Shown here piece by piece: positions 22,981-35,028 of a stretch of 64,000 nucleotides of DNA. The stretch is from Dimorphilus gyrociliatus (lineage: Eukaryota > Annelida > Polychaeta > Dinophilidae): positions 1,364,001-1,428,000 of the forward strand of contig CAJFCJ010000010.1 in assembly GCA_904063045.1 (NCBI GenBank), given 5' to 3'. The notes beneath the pieces were generated by a model. It was not told the origin of the DNA. It worked only from the letters and a program-made list of their open reading frames with translations, and did not search any database. Position numbers and translations under genes: made by a program. Each line of letters begins with the position of its first letter. The stretch's first letter is position 1.

Positions 22981-24609
22981 GATTTCAGAATGATGTATTC
23001 GATATTATCAGTTGAGTTTAAATATATACTACAGGATAGTCATTTCGATTTTACGATACCTTTGAAGCACTGTTCAAATTGTACTGATAAAAATTGGTAT
23101 AAAGAATAAGGTTTTATTTTCTGAATATGCAAGAAAAAGTACTTCAATGGCTTAACTCTGGAAGTTAAAATTATGATCTCTAAAACTATTCAAAAAATGA
23201 TATATTTATAGTTTTTTATGGAAAAGATAGCATAGTGAAATTTTTAGATTACCAAGTCAAGCATGTGGAAAGTCGACCAAAGTCATTCAATATGTTTTAA
23301 ATAAATCCCTGCAATTAAATACTTATGACGATTCTAAAAATAGAATAAAATTTTCATAAGTTATATTACAAAAATTAGATTCAAGAAGAAGAGAAACATT
23401 CAAAAGAAAAATTCATAAGTATCATTAAAAGTATAATAATATAGATTGAATCAATAACATATAGGCTTCAAAAAGCTAAAGGTAAACAAATTCGATAACG
23501 AAACCTAAATACAATATTGTCCAATAGGAGATTGAGTGGCGTATAAACCCCGTAAGTGATAAAAAATAAACAAAGAAACAAAGAGTTTTCTTAAAATATT
23601 TTTTTTTTAAAAAAAAAATGAAATTATTTTCATAATGATTTATGAAATATCTATTAAACCCATTTATATTTAATTTATGAATAAATATATAATAAATTCA
23701 AGCATTCTTAACATTATCATAGATGCTGACTAATAAATGATTTGTGTATTAAGAGAGAAAGGATTTATACAGTATATATATATATATATAGATATGTTAG
23801 TATGTACTGTATATATAGCTTTAAAACAGGAGTATTTGCACTGGGATTTTATTTCGTTTTAATGACTTTATACTTAAAACATTGAAATGACTAATGAGTT
23901 TCGCATTCGTTTATTTAGTCAACCTAATAATAAGTGCGTTAAAGTAAAATTGTTAACTTTATTATCCATATGGAATATATAATAAAGTGTTAGAACTATA
24001 AATATATAGGCCAATATCATTTTTATTGAATAATTTTAAAAGGAAGAAAAAGTGAAAAAATGTATTAATTAAAGTCTACATTTCAAAGAGAAACCCTTCT
24101 CAAAAGAATGTATAATAATCATTGAAAATAATAGGCCAAATATAATTAATTAATAAAAGGCGCTTAGTATACTATGGATTGTTTGGTATTGACGTCAATT
24201 CTTATTACCTGGTACATGTATATTTCGAAATTCTATCTTCTTATAAAATAATTTCATTTTAGAATGTTTTAATATTTTTAATCACAAGGGAAAAGTAAAG
24301 CGCCATCTTTATTACTTTTTTCTTTCCCTTTGGTTGAATTGGTTGACAGGACAATATTTAGCTATTCTGTTTTTAGTTCTACTTTTAAATTCATTAACTG
24401 GTTATTATGATATGTTACTATTTACTTGTTGAAGAGTATTAAATGACAATAATAACCGATAATAATACATATATTCTTTAATAGAGTATTAAATTTCATT
24501 TAGTGTTCACTTGAATCAATTTGTTTTATACAACTACATTCATACTTTTGTTAGGCAACAACTTAGAAGATAAAAGAATAAAGTGAAATTTCAACGTTTA
24601 ACTACAAAT
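22981..24609. other. Divergent intergenic region, 1.6 kb
   Basis: AT-rich sequence between divergently transcribed SLC22 and discoidin/TSP1 genes. Two TATACAGTATA/TGTACTGTATA elements bracket a (TA)n tract at 23766-23818. An AGATGGCG motif (minus strand) lies at 24300-24309, about 300 bp upstream of the next gene. Confidence 0.6.
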
Positions 24610-26191
24610 ATGTCATTAATATTTTATTGTAAAATTTTGTTATTATTTATCTATTGTTTCTCTTCGGCTTCTTCTTGCTGCTATTGTAAGCGATGTATAT
24701 TTCTACTATAAAAAATATTATTAATAATTTATGAATAAATCAAAGATTGTAAGGGAAGTCAAGAAATATGGATAACTTCAAAACCATCGTGGAAGTTGGT
24801 TGTTGAACAAACAGAGGTAGTAGAATTGGCTAAAAAGGTAGATTTAGGTGAAAATGATAAACTTGTTACTGATTTTCGACGTCCCGCCGGCTACTTGACA
24901 CAAGAAGCTGTACTGGGAGAGATAAAACTTTATAACAGATATTATAATTTAAGGTAGTATGTCTTTTAAAACTATATAACATCAGCAATGAACGTATTAA
25001 CTATATAATCTTAGCTATGCCGGAATACCAATATATATCCAATATAAGGATTTATCAAAATCATCACAAATTCTTTCGTCTCAATATATTGAAGTTAGTA
25101 TAATCTCTTTTCCTTTTTTCGTAAATCCCCAATTCGTCTCTGTTGTATTCTTCTCCTCTTTTTTTGTCTTATAAATAGTTAGACTTTGGAATAAACACCG
25201 AAGTTTCTGGATTTGCTATTCAAAATGGTTTTTACGAGGAAAAAACTCAACAATTGCTTTTCAAGTTTGTCAATGAAAATCCCATAATTGGACAATTTAA
25301 TGAATAATTAACCAGTTTTATTTCGTTACTGATAGGACAGAAACTTGGACGAGCCGTTTTATTGCGTCTTACGCCGCTGAAGGTCAATCATTTAGATATG
25401 TTACGGAGGAGATATCACTACAGAAACAGGTTCCATTAATTTAAGAGAATTCGTTAAAATCATTATCATCATCGTCGTCGTCATTCTTTTGATAGATATT
25501 TGTTGATTCTAAAAATGAAATGAGATCTAAACATAAAATTTATACATTCGATAAAGAAGTTACGGCTAGAAAATTAAGAATTCATCCTATAGACGCCTTT
25601 GACCAATACGGACCAACAAATCAACTTATGGTCAGAGTTTCCCCAATATTATGCAACATTCAAGGTATATCATTTGTCGTCCTTTTCACGTTTAATAGAA
25701 TAATCTTTAAAGACAATACACTATATAATTAAATCTACAAAGGTAAATGCCCGACCGAAAAGATACATTGTCAAATGAGTAAATGGTCTAATTGGGGTTC
25801 GTGTCAATGTAATGGTGATTATTGTGTTGAAAATAGAATGAGGGAAATACATAGATACTCTTCTTGCGGTGGACAGGCTTGTGAACACACTAGAGAGAAG
25901 AGAACGTGCACAATACCCAGCGGTATTTAATCAATTAATAAATCTTTTTCTTCGATTTCTACAACTTGATTATTCTTTAAAATTCAAACAGATTCTTGGA
26001 AACTCTTTCTCGGTATAGGCCTAGGAGTGGGTTGCGGAGTACTTGTTATTGGCATTATTGGCGCACTCGTGTATAAATTGAAATTCGGTAAAAAGAAGAC
26101 AGTATGGGCAACTAATGAAGGAACAAGGCCTATTGTTGAGGAAAAAAGGAATCAAGATGAATCAATAATATCTCCAGTCATTGATGAATAA
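24610..26191 (+). CDS. Discoidin (F5/8 type C) - TSP1 - single-pass membrane protein, eight exons
   Basis: Exons 24610-24685, 24746-24953, 25015-25093, 25179-25264, 25336-25429, 25496-25664, 25743-25922 and 25992-26191 sum to 1092 nt, giving 363 aa. No single exon has a conspicuous open frame. Order: signal peptide (MSLIFYCKILLLFIYCFSSA); an N-terminal segment starting with Cys in exon 2; a discoidin-like domain (IELDFGINTEVSGFAIQNG, then ETWTSRFIASYA, ARKLRIHPIDAF, ending RVSPILC); one thrombospondin type 1 repeat (SKWSNWGSCQC, then CGGQACEHTREKRTC); one membrane helix (LFLGIGLGVGCGVLVIGIIG); and a basic-then-acidic cytoplasmic tail of about 40 residues ending PVIDE. It is probably a cell-surface adhesion or receptor protein. 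I know no named orthologue. Confidence 0.82.
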
Positions 26192-28975
26192 GTTATTTTA
26201 TTCTTCACCTAAAATTTAATAGCCATTCGTTTATTTTCACTTCAAAATAATGACATTAAACTTGATATTAATCCGATCTAATAATTGCATATATATTCGA
26301 GGTAAAAACATCACTGGATGTTGAACTCTTTCTCTCCTTCTTTCTTCTCTTTATCCTTAATAAAAAAAAGAGAGAAAAAAATACTACTCCCTTTAATTGA
26401 AAAAATGATTCCTGGTATTAGATCTATTGAACTTTCGATGTAAACTGCATTTATCTGCAACGTATATACGTTTTATGCAATAAAGTAATACAATCGAATG
26501 CAATAAGGACATTGAAAGGTATGCATATCTGGAACGTATATCTGATAATTGATATAGTTAATGACTTATTTAATTACTGAACCTCCATCTTTATCAATCA
26601 TTTATGAAACATATTTTAGACCTATACATTTATCATCTTTTATATTCAAAGAGGAAAAATACAAAAAACTAAGAACCATAAATAATCTGATTATCATTTA
26701 ACGATCCAACATAATTGCAATTCTAGATAATAAAATCTACAATTTTATGATTAATTCAAACAAGTATAATCTTGATATAAGTCACATTTTTTTATAAATA
26801 ACTTAATAATAATAGTAGTAATAGTTTATTTCTTTTTATATATTTCTTTTATTGCAAGCAGTTCTTTAATTTCGTTTCATTCTACAAAAGTATATTCGAT
26901 AGAATGAGACTACATAGAACAAAAGATAAAAAAAAGACTAGTAGAGAATATATTGAATTGTTGTTAGCCGCCGGATATTTTCATGGGCTAAAATTAAAAG
27001 TTTATCGGTATTCAACAAAGTAATAAGTTGGGCCGACTCAACCGTATGAAATTGGCAAATTGGAAATGTAATTGTGATTCGTGGGAGGCGAGTCATGCTT
27101 TGTAATTATTCGAACGTTGATTTTTCACAGTCTATCCTTCTTCCCTTTTTTTATCTAATAAAGTTCTCACTTTATACTCTCTTTTTTGTCTAAATCCAAG
27201 CTAATCATTTCTCAAGAAGGAACAAGTTTGTTACGAATTAAGTTAAGGGATACTACTACCTGAAAAAATGATATATATATATATCATATATATATATATA
27301 GATTATTTTGACAAACAATATAGACAAAAGAAAATCTAGTTTCAATCCTTTAACACTTTACTTTCAAAGGAAACCTATTCAACTAGGCTTAATCAAAATA
27401 ATTGATTTTACAATTAAGCATTTTATATTTTTAATCCTGATAGTATTTTTAAAAATCCTTTATTAAATAAAGAAAGATAAGAATTATAACAAAATTGATA
27501 GATAGACCTAAGTTTTTTTTTATTTATTATTAAAAAACAAAGAGTATTCAAGACGCTTGAAATTATTTTAATATATTTAATATATACAGTATATATAAAA
27601 ACTATATTTAGAATAAGTCTTTTTAAAATGATAAATGAAAAAAAAACTCTAAAAGTAACTCTGCAGTAAAGGAAAACAAGTTGAAAATTTTATCTGAATA
27701 TTGCGTGTTTTTCTTCATTAAGTGAAAACAATTCGTTTTTTAGTTCTGAAACTTGTGTATTATTACAACTATGAGTAGAAAAATACAGTAAAATATAACA
27801 GAAAACAATAGTTAACTCATATAAATAAGAGAAAGAAAGAAAATGATTAATAGAGATTTTTTTTTACCTTAAATGAAAGTGAGAAGAAATGTAAATCTCT
27901 GCTTAATCTTCTCTTTACTACTTCTATCTATTTTCTCTTGTCAAATATCTTTCTTATCTATACGAGTATTTTTTCTGGTTAACTTTATTCGAAAAATTAA
28001 ATTAAGTGTAACAGTTTGTTGTTTTTAGTTCGTATTGAACTTAATATAGTTGTACCTATATCTATTAACTGGTGAGGATGAGTTAATTAGTATATATATT
28101 CCTCCATTCTTATGCGTACATCTCTTATAAACACTCTTAATTGCCTCTTTAACTAACGGGAAAGAAAAGGGTATGTCTAAAAACGACTGAATTATTCAAT
28201 ATTACATTCACAGCTTATTTTATAATTTATAGAAATAAAGAAATAGGTAAAAAAAGAAATGGATTAACAACCGGAAAACGTTGAAAAACGTCTTTTCCAT
28301 CGTTAAATGAATTCCTGCTGGCACGCATTAGACAAACTAGTTGTACGTATCCGATTTATTAATTAGTAACTACTAAGTGATGCTGCTGTATAACGCTAGT
28401 CAACTAGAGGGTAACCTTCTCCAGCTCTCCTTTTTTATAAGCTATAAATTTAGGGCTTCATTAAAATATACACAATATTATATATTACATAAAAAGATGT
28501 TTCCAACACGCAGCCGTTACATTTTAAAAAAGCTAATTGAAACAGAAATTCAACCCTTATCAACTTGGATCGGAAATGATTCTTCCCTTAACATTTTTGT
28601 GTAATAGAACATCTAAACCAAAAAAATTCTCTTCTATTGGATGTGCATTTTTTTTAGTAAACAGGCGAGAGAGCTAACTGCAAAGTTTAACAATAAAATA
28701 CATAATATCGGTATATAATAAATATGCAGACATGTATACTGTATATACAGTATATATATATGTATATGCATACATTGTATATATCAGATTATACATATAT
28801 AAAAACATGTATATATTCCTATGCACTGATACATATTATACGTTGTACACAAAATATATACTGTAAATACTCGAGAGGTTTCTCTATAACGAAATCATAG
28901 AGCGAGTACTTCGATGGGTTTATTTGTTTTCGTCCTTATTCGAATTGTATTCTTTTTTTCTCTCTTTTACCATTT
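26192..28975. other. Intergenic, 2.8 kb
   Basis: No gene recognised. The 75-codon frame at 28377-28604 has no family features. The region contains TA microsatellites (27271-27300) and TATACTGTATATACAGTATA palindromes (27586 and 28738-28752). Confidence 0.6.
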
Positions 28976-31900
28976 CTAAGAAGGCGGTGCTGAAGGACAA
29001 AACTCTTCATCAAAGCTACATTGTAAACGTCGATTGGGGGAACAGTTTAATCTTTTCCTTCTAAAACTGTCTTCTTCGAATAGAGACGAATGCGACCTGA
29101 TCGATAAACCTGGACTAGAATTGGCTGATGACGGAAAATGAAGCGGCGATCCAGTTAACTGGAATTTTTTGAACGTTTGTTGCATTGCCTTATCGTGAAG
29201 AGGAACTAATTTCGCGGCACTCTTTCCATCCTTATTTCTATCGGATGGATTTGCTCTTGATCTTAGTAAAAGTTCAGCTATTTTATGAAAACCATTTTTT
29301 GCAGCTAGATGAAGCGGAGTATCCCCGTGAACATTCTTTGCTTGAACTTCGGCACCTTTCTTTAACAAATAGTCCGCTAACAAATCAAAATCCTCTTTCC
29401 TCCTCATTCTCTTGTAGTCGTGACGTTGTATGAGGACGCAGTGGAGGGGAGTATTACCAAAGCCATCTTCGACCTTTAAAGATAATTTATATCTTGAATT
29501 AAATTTACTGGACAGCTAATCAAAGATTAATGATAAATTATTATTTACAAATACGTACATGAATATCAGCTTGGTATCTTTCAACTAAAAATCGTACTGT
29601 TTCAATAAGACCTCTTTCACTGGCTAAATGTATGGCAGCTTTCTCCTCCAAATCACCCCAACATGCCATTTTGATATTCACATCTACAGATCTTGAAAGC
29701 ATGTCAATAACCGGTATATGACCTTCCTGAGCAGCAATATGTAAAGCGGAAGGACCTCTTTGGAGCAGAGAGAACACCTGAGCGTAGTGTTCCAGTAATA
29801 TTCTCACTAATTCAACATGACCGTATTTGCAAGCAATTTGCAATGGACTAATGCCATTCGAATCAACTTGATGAACATTTGCTCCTCTACAAAGGAGCAT
29901 TCTAGTAGCCCCACAATCTGCTTTTAAGACCGCTAAATGCAAAACTGTCTTTCCGTAATGGTCAGGCTCATTTACATGAGCGTTAGCGTCCAATAACAAT
30001 TCCATATTATCGTAAAGATGATTTTCTACTGCAACGTGTAACGGAGTTCGGAGATGAATTTTTCCCTTTATTACGATTGAAAGTAAATCTCAAGCTCTTT
30101 TTTCTTTCATTTATTTAATAAGTAAAATAATTACTCATCATTTTCCTCATCACTTAAGTTAATAAATACTTTTTACCTTAATTGACCCAACCTTGTACCT
30201 TGAATTGCCTATTTACCCCCTTTTCTATAGCCTTTTACTTTTCAAACAATTCTTTATCATTTCTCATCATAGCCCTTCCTCTTTTAATCTCCGGATAGAA
30301 TCTACCACTAATAGATGGCGCTGAATAACTAAAAAAACTATTAACTGCTTGACTAAATTGCCTTAATATTGTTTTTTTTTTACTAAATTATACTTCACAA
30401 GAAACATTTTAGATAAAAAAAAAGACTTCTCCTTAAATTAGGCAAATAAAGTGTCTTTTCCAGTCAAGTGAGAAACCTTGGAGATATTTTAAAGAGATTT
30501 TTTTAAGAGGAAAAACAAGATTTTACTTATTTACATAAAATCCTTGGATTAATTATCAGCTAGAAGTTCGTGTTAATACAGTATCTCAACATATATTTAT
30601 ATATATATATATATATAAACTTTACTGTCTTTTTATAGATATACTTAAGAAAATTAAACGTCCGTATCAACTATCAATCTAAATTAAATAGTGGAAGAAG
30701 GAGGGAAGAGGAACAAGAACTGAAAAGAAAAGAGATAGAAAGAAAAGGGTAAAGGGTAAGGGAATATAAGAGAAAAAAAGCTTAAATTATTTGAAATATT
30801 GATCCGTATAGTCGTATACTTTAATTACTTACGATCTAAGCAATCACATTCTGTCGATTTTCTCTTATTTTTCTTTCAAATCTAAATGTTTTTTTTTATT
30901 TTTCTTTTTTACATAGAATCTTATCCTTAAGATAAAAAAAAAGGAAAATGGAATCGATTATCTAATAAATTAACTATATAGAAATCCCTTTTTAATGTTG
31001 TGGTAAAATAAAAAAAGGCTTAATACTATTAAATTGAATGTTATTGGAATAATAACAAAAAAAAACACACCCTTCCCTAACCCTTCACATTTATTTTCAA
31101 GTTCACAGTTATGAAAGTGTACAGTATATACTGTATATATACAGTATATATAAATTTATATATCAAAGTTAGTACTATACCTAGGCCTCTCTGTCAATCG
31201 ATTATAAAAAAATTATGTACTGGTCATACTTAAATAATAGTAAAGTAAATTAAGTGGAGACATTACTCTAAATTATTTAGGTGGTGTAGCTTGGACATAA
31301 ATCAGCTTATAACGTTCATTAAAAAGTAAATTGTCTAGTTTTAGTACAAAGAATAATTACTCTTTATTCTTTATATACTAATATATAATCCTGAAATTAT
31401 CCTAGAAATTTGATTTAATGACCCCATTTTTTAATTTTAATATAACATTAACTATATCTCTACTTTACCAGAGACTCGTTTTTTATGTTACCCCCCAAAA
31501 AAGTACTCAAATTAGGTTTCCTATTGTTTCTATTAATCGAAAAGCCTGAGAGGTCATGTATACTGTAAGAGTAAGATAGACTTTTGTATATTATTTAAAT
31601 GTATTTAGTCTATTTAAACCAATTACTGTCACATTCCAGTTTTTTCCCAAAGCCGATACAATTTTGTTAGGGAATTTTATTGTTTTTTCATCTTTTTTTA
31701 GCGTCTGGACCTCTGCTCCCGTTTTGCTTCACGCTAAACTCTTAAATATTCAGACAGCCTATAGCATTATTTAGAAAATCGGTGGCTCCCTGAAGATTTT
31801 AATCCTTAACTCCCAACCTCAATCAAATCTTAATTAGACTACTCCATTATCTCTTTTCCCTTAACTATCGATAAATACTGATATCATAAAAAATACAAAC

Positions 31901-32365
31901 GAAATGGTAGATAATTCAAATGTTTCGAGAATCTGCCGCTTAGTATATCAGCTAGACGCATGCATACTGATTGAAGACAATTGAATAGAATGAAAGAGGA
32001 GAATGAAACTTAAATAAAAGGAAAACTAAACAGGCCTATTCGTTATCATGGTCTAGCTAGAATGATTCTTCTTATGTCTACAAAGACTTGAGAGTTACTT
32101 TAATCAGCTCCTTGCTAACAAAATTAACGCAAGCGCCTGAATCGATAAGGAAGCGAAGAATTTCACTATTTTCGCATTCCGCAGCAGCTAAAACTGCTGT
32201 TTCGTAATCGTTCGGCATCCTTTCTTCTCCATCCTTAACACAGAAAAATTGTACCTTGTCTTTCTTTTTTATCTTCTGATCGACAATGTGGCGGACGTCT
32301 TCCAGATTAGCATCTTGTATAGCTGCCAATAACTCTTGACCGAGTTTGTTATCCCCTTTTCCCAT
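28976..32365 (-). CDS. Ankyrin-repeat protein, three exons
   Basis: Exons 32365-32099, 30065-29559 and 29473-28976 give 423 aa, all in phase 0. The body consists of ankyrin repeats from about residue 50 to 330 (GKTVLHLAVLKADCGATRML, GISPLQIACKYGHVELVRIL, GPSALHIAAQEGHIPVIDML, GDTPLHLAAKNGFHKIAELL). The N-terminus MGKGDNKLGQELLAAIQDAN is a capping helix region. The last 80 residues are Ser/Arg-rich without repeats (SIRSHSSLFEEDSFRRKRL). No kinase, SOCS-box or membrane segment is visible, so it looks like a pure adaptor and I cannot name an orthologue. Intron 1 (32098-30066, 2.0 kb) is by far the longest in the window. A small exon inside it cannot be excluded, because the repeat spanning the junction has an odd insertion. 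Confidence 0.82.
30066..32098 (-). other. Long intron of the ankyrin gene
   Basis: 2.0 kb of AT-rich intronic sequence. It holds an exact CTCF-like TAGATGGCGC at 30312-30321, a (TA)n tract near 30597-30617 and the densest palindrome cluster, three TATACAGTATA/TATACTGTATA units in tandem (31121-31150). No exon recognised. Confidence 0.6.
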
Positions 32366-32594
32366 ATTTTCTCCTTTTTTCTCTCGTTTGATTATTTTTA
32401 TCCGGGTTTAGCCACTACAATTAAAAAAAAAGTACCAATGAGTGAATTTCTTTGTCAACGAAAATGAAATATGTTAAATCCATTTAAAAAAACCGATAAT
32501 TAATCCTCAACTTTATTTTTGAAATATACAAAATGACGACTTCATAAACCAGTTACACTTATTTTCAATATCCGTTCATCACTCATTCTTAAAT

Positions 32595-32634
32595 GAGAAA
32601 GAGAGAGAGAGAGAGGTAGGGAGAGTGGGAGACG

Positions 32635-32694
<60 letters not shown>

Positions 32695-32698
32695 GAGG
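32595..32698. repeat. (GA)n microsatellite
   Basis: About 100 bp of interrupted then pure GA repeats, about 230 bp upstream of the ankyrin gene start. It creates a spurious Ser-Leu open frame on the minus strand. GA tracts upstream of animal genes can bind GAGA-type factors; that role is inference. Confidence 0.9.
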
Positions 32699-34995
32699 GA
32701 AGAATGCAGACAGAAAAAATTAGAGCGAATGAGAAATAGACAAAACATTAGGTTACCTTAACTCTTCAATTACATAATAGTTCAATACATTTGCACTGAC
32801 GCGACTCCCTGCTACGTGGACAACATTAGTTAAATGTATAACGAAACTGTTCTACAGGTAATAAAAACCTCGTAAAAAGCCATTTTCTTAAAATATTAAA
32901 CGTTTAGCTTCATAATTATCTCAAATATAAGAAATAAAAGTAAAATTAGCGTAACTTTATTCTACTATCACTCATCCTACTTAATCCCTAAAGACGAAAT
33001 TGACCAAATTCTTAATGGCCACTATAAAAGAATAGAAAGCTTTAATACTTTCAATACGTCGGAAGAGGTATAAAAAAGAACTAGCCGAAAAAACGGTCGA
33101 ATCGTATTAGACTTGGATTTAGTCGGTCGTATTAAAAACCGTACGCAATTTGTCACCGTCGACGCCTCTAATAAAAGCGTCGATCAGCGAAAAACGTTTA
33201 TATAGGATTTTTTTCAATTGTTAGCCTCGTATTCAGGGCATGTTCGGGCGGGGATGAGGGCTAATTAGAGTGAAAATGAGGCGTCGAATCGAGGCGTTTG
33301 TCTAGATTATTAAGTTTGTCGAAACGGCGTCGGGAAACGAGCGATCTTATGAATAAATTATTAAAGAGAGACGGCCTCCTGCTTTCTTTTTTAAAAGCTT
33401 CTTTCGGGAATATCGAAGTTCTGCTTTTGATGTATTGATTGAATAACTGGAGGTGTTGAGATATATAGACGTCTGCGAACGCCTATTCTCAAAAAAAGAA
33501 ATATGTAAATAAATTATAATTAACCATATTCATTAAAACAATTACTTGGTAACGAAAAGCCTGTCTCGTCAATTATCAATGCTACAGTAGATATTAAGAG
33601 AAAATGATCCAAGGAACTGGACGTTAGGCACAGGCACTTAAGCAAAATTTTAACATAAGTTCCTTATATATTTATTAGACGAAACTGTATATTTTTTAAA
33701 TACACTCATTAGAAAATAGGTTTTATAAATTATTAACGGTTAAATTAATTGTTAAAATACCACTCGGAAGTGGTATGAATATTAATTAATCATTAAAAAA
33801 TCAAAATTTTATAGTATTTTAGTACAGTATAAATGATATTATATTTAATATACAGAAAGGACTGGGAAAAAATGCAAGAACTCTTTTGTCTATAATAATG
33901 AAGATTTCCAATTCCGTCGATATATAGATATATAAATAAATCTAGTATATCTCTATAAAGTATATACAATACACTAATATATATATATAAGTTTATATAT
34001 ATATATATATATATATACAGGAATATGCAACAATGCGAAATACAGAAAAGTCTTTCTCTCTTCTCTACACTTGTTTTTTAAGGTTTTATTCGCAGAGTAC
34101 ATTTCTTCACTTTTAAAGGGGTAAAAGTTAAAGCAACTATACACTAGGCCTAGCTTTAGTGTGAAATTTGTCGCTTCAGTCTATACATTTTCTCTCATCC
34201 TATTTGTCTAGCCTTGGCGCTTTTTTTTTCTCTTTCTCTCTCACTCTCTCTCTCTTTCTCTCTTTCTTTCTTTTACGTAACTTATCGCCAACGTTTAGCC
34301 TACTTAAGTCATACTTTCTAAATAATTTATTTAATAATAATTGCCATCGTTTCTCACGAAAGAGTTTGAGAGATTATTATAGTTTTTGTTTAATTAAGGC
34401 GTATTATACAGTATAATTTTATTATGTTTTCCTAATGTATTCGATTGGTTAGTAATTTTCATGTTGCATAAAATATTTTTAGTCATTAAAAGTACAAATT
34501 AAACGAATGGAACGTGCTTTTGAATACTTAAACTTTATAAATATGTTGAACATTCCTTTTTCTATTATCCACCCACATCACCCACTTCACCTTCCAATCG
34601 TACTTCTTTTCTCTTCAATAACTCAATAATTATTCTGAATGAATATATTCCTATTTAATATTCAATGTAATATTTTCATAGGCTCTCATTTAGGAATAAT
34701 CAAAGTAAAATATAAAGTTCATTACATTTTACTTTCATGTTAACAGCATCATTTTCTTTTACGGATGAATGATTACATATTTACGATCTTTATAAACTAA
34801 CCAACTCATAGATGGCGTAGTACATAATACAATATCTATTAAATTATTTAAAATATCTCTATGGGATTTGGGATTGAGCCCTAAAATTATTAATCCTTTA
34901 TTTTTCGAATACTTTCTTTCATTATTGATCAAGTATATTTTTAAAGTTTATAAGTACACTATATAGACATATATTTGTTATACAAACGCGTAAAA

Positions 34996-35028
<33 letters not shown>

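Noticed and set aside
28377-28604. 75-codon plus-strand frame
   Set aside because: No motif, no splice partner and AT-driven composition; insufficient to call a gene.
32542-32748. Ser/Leu-rich 68-codon frame
   Set aside because: It is the translation of the GA microsatellite.
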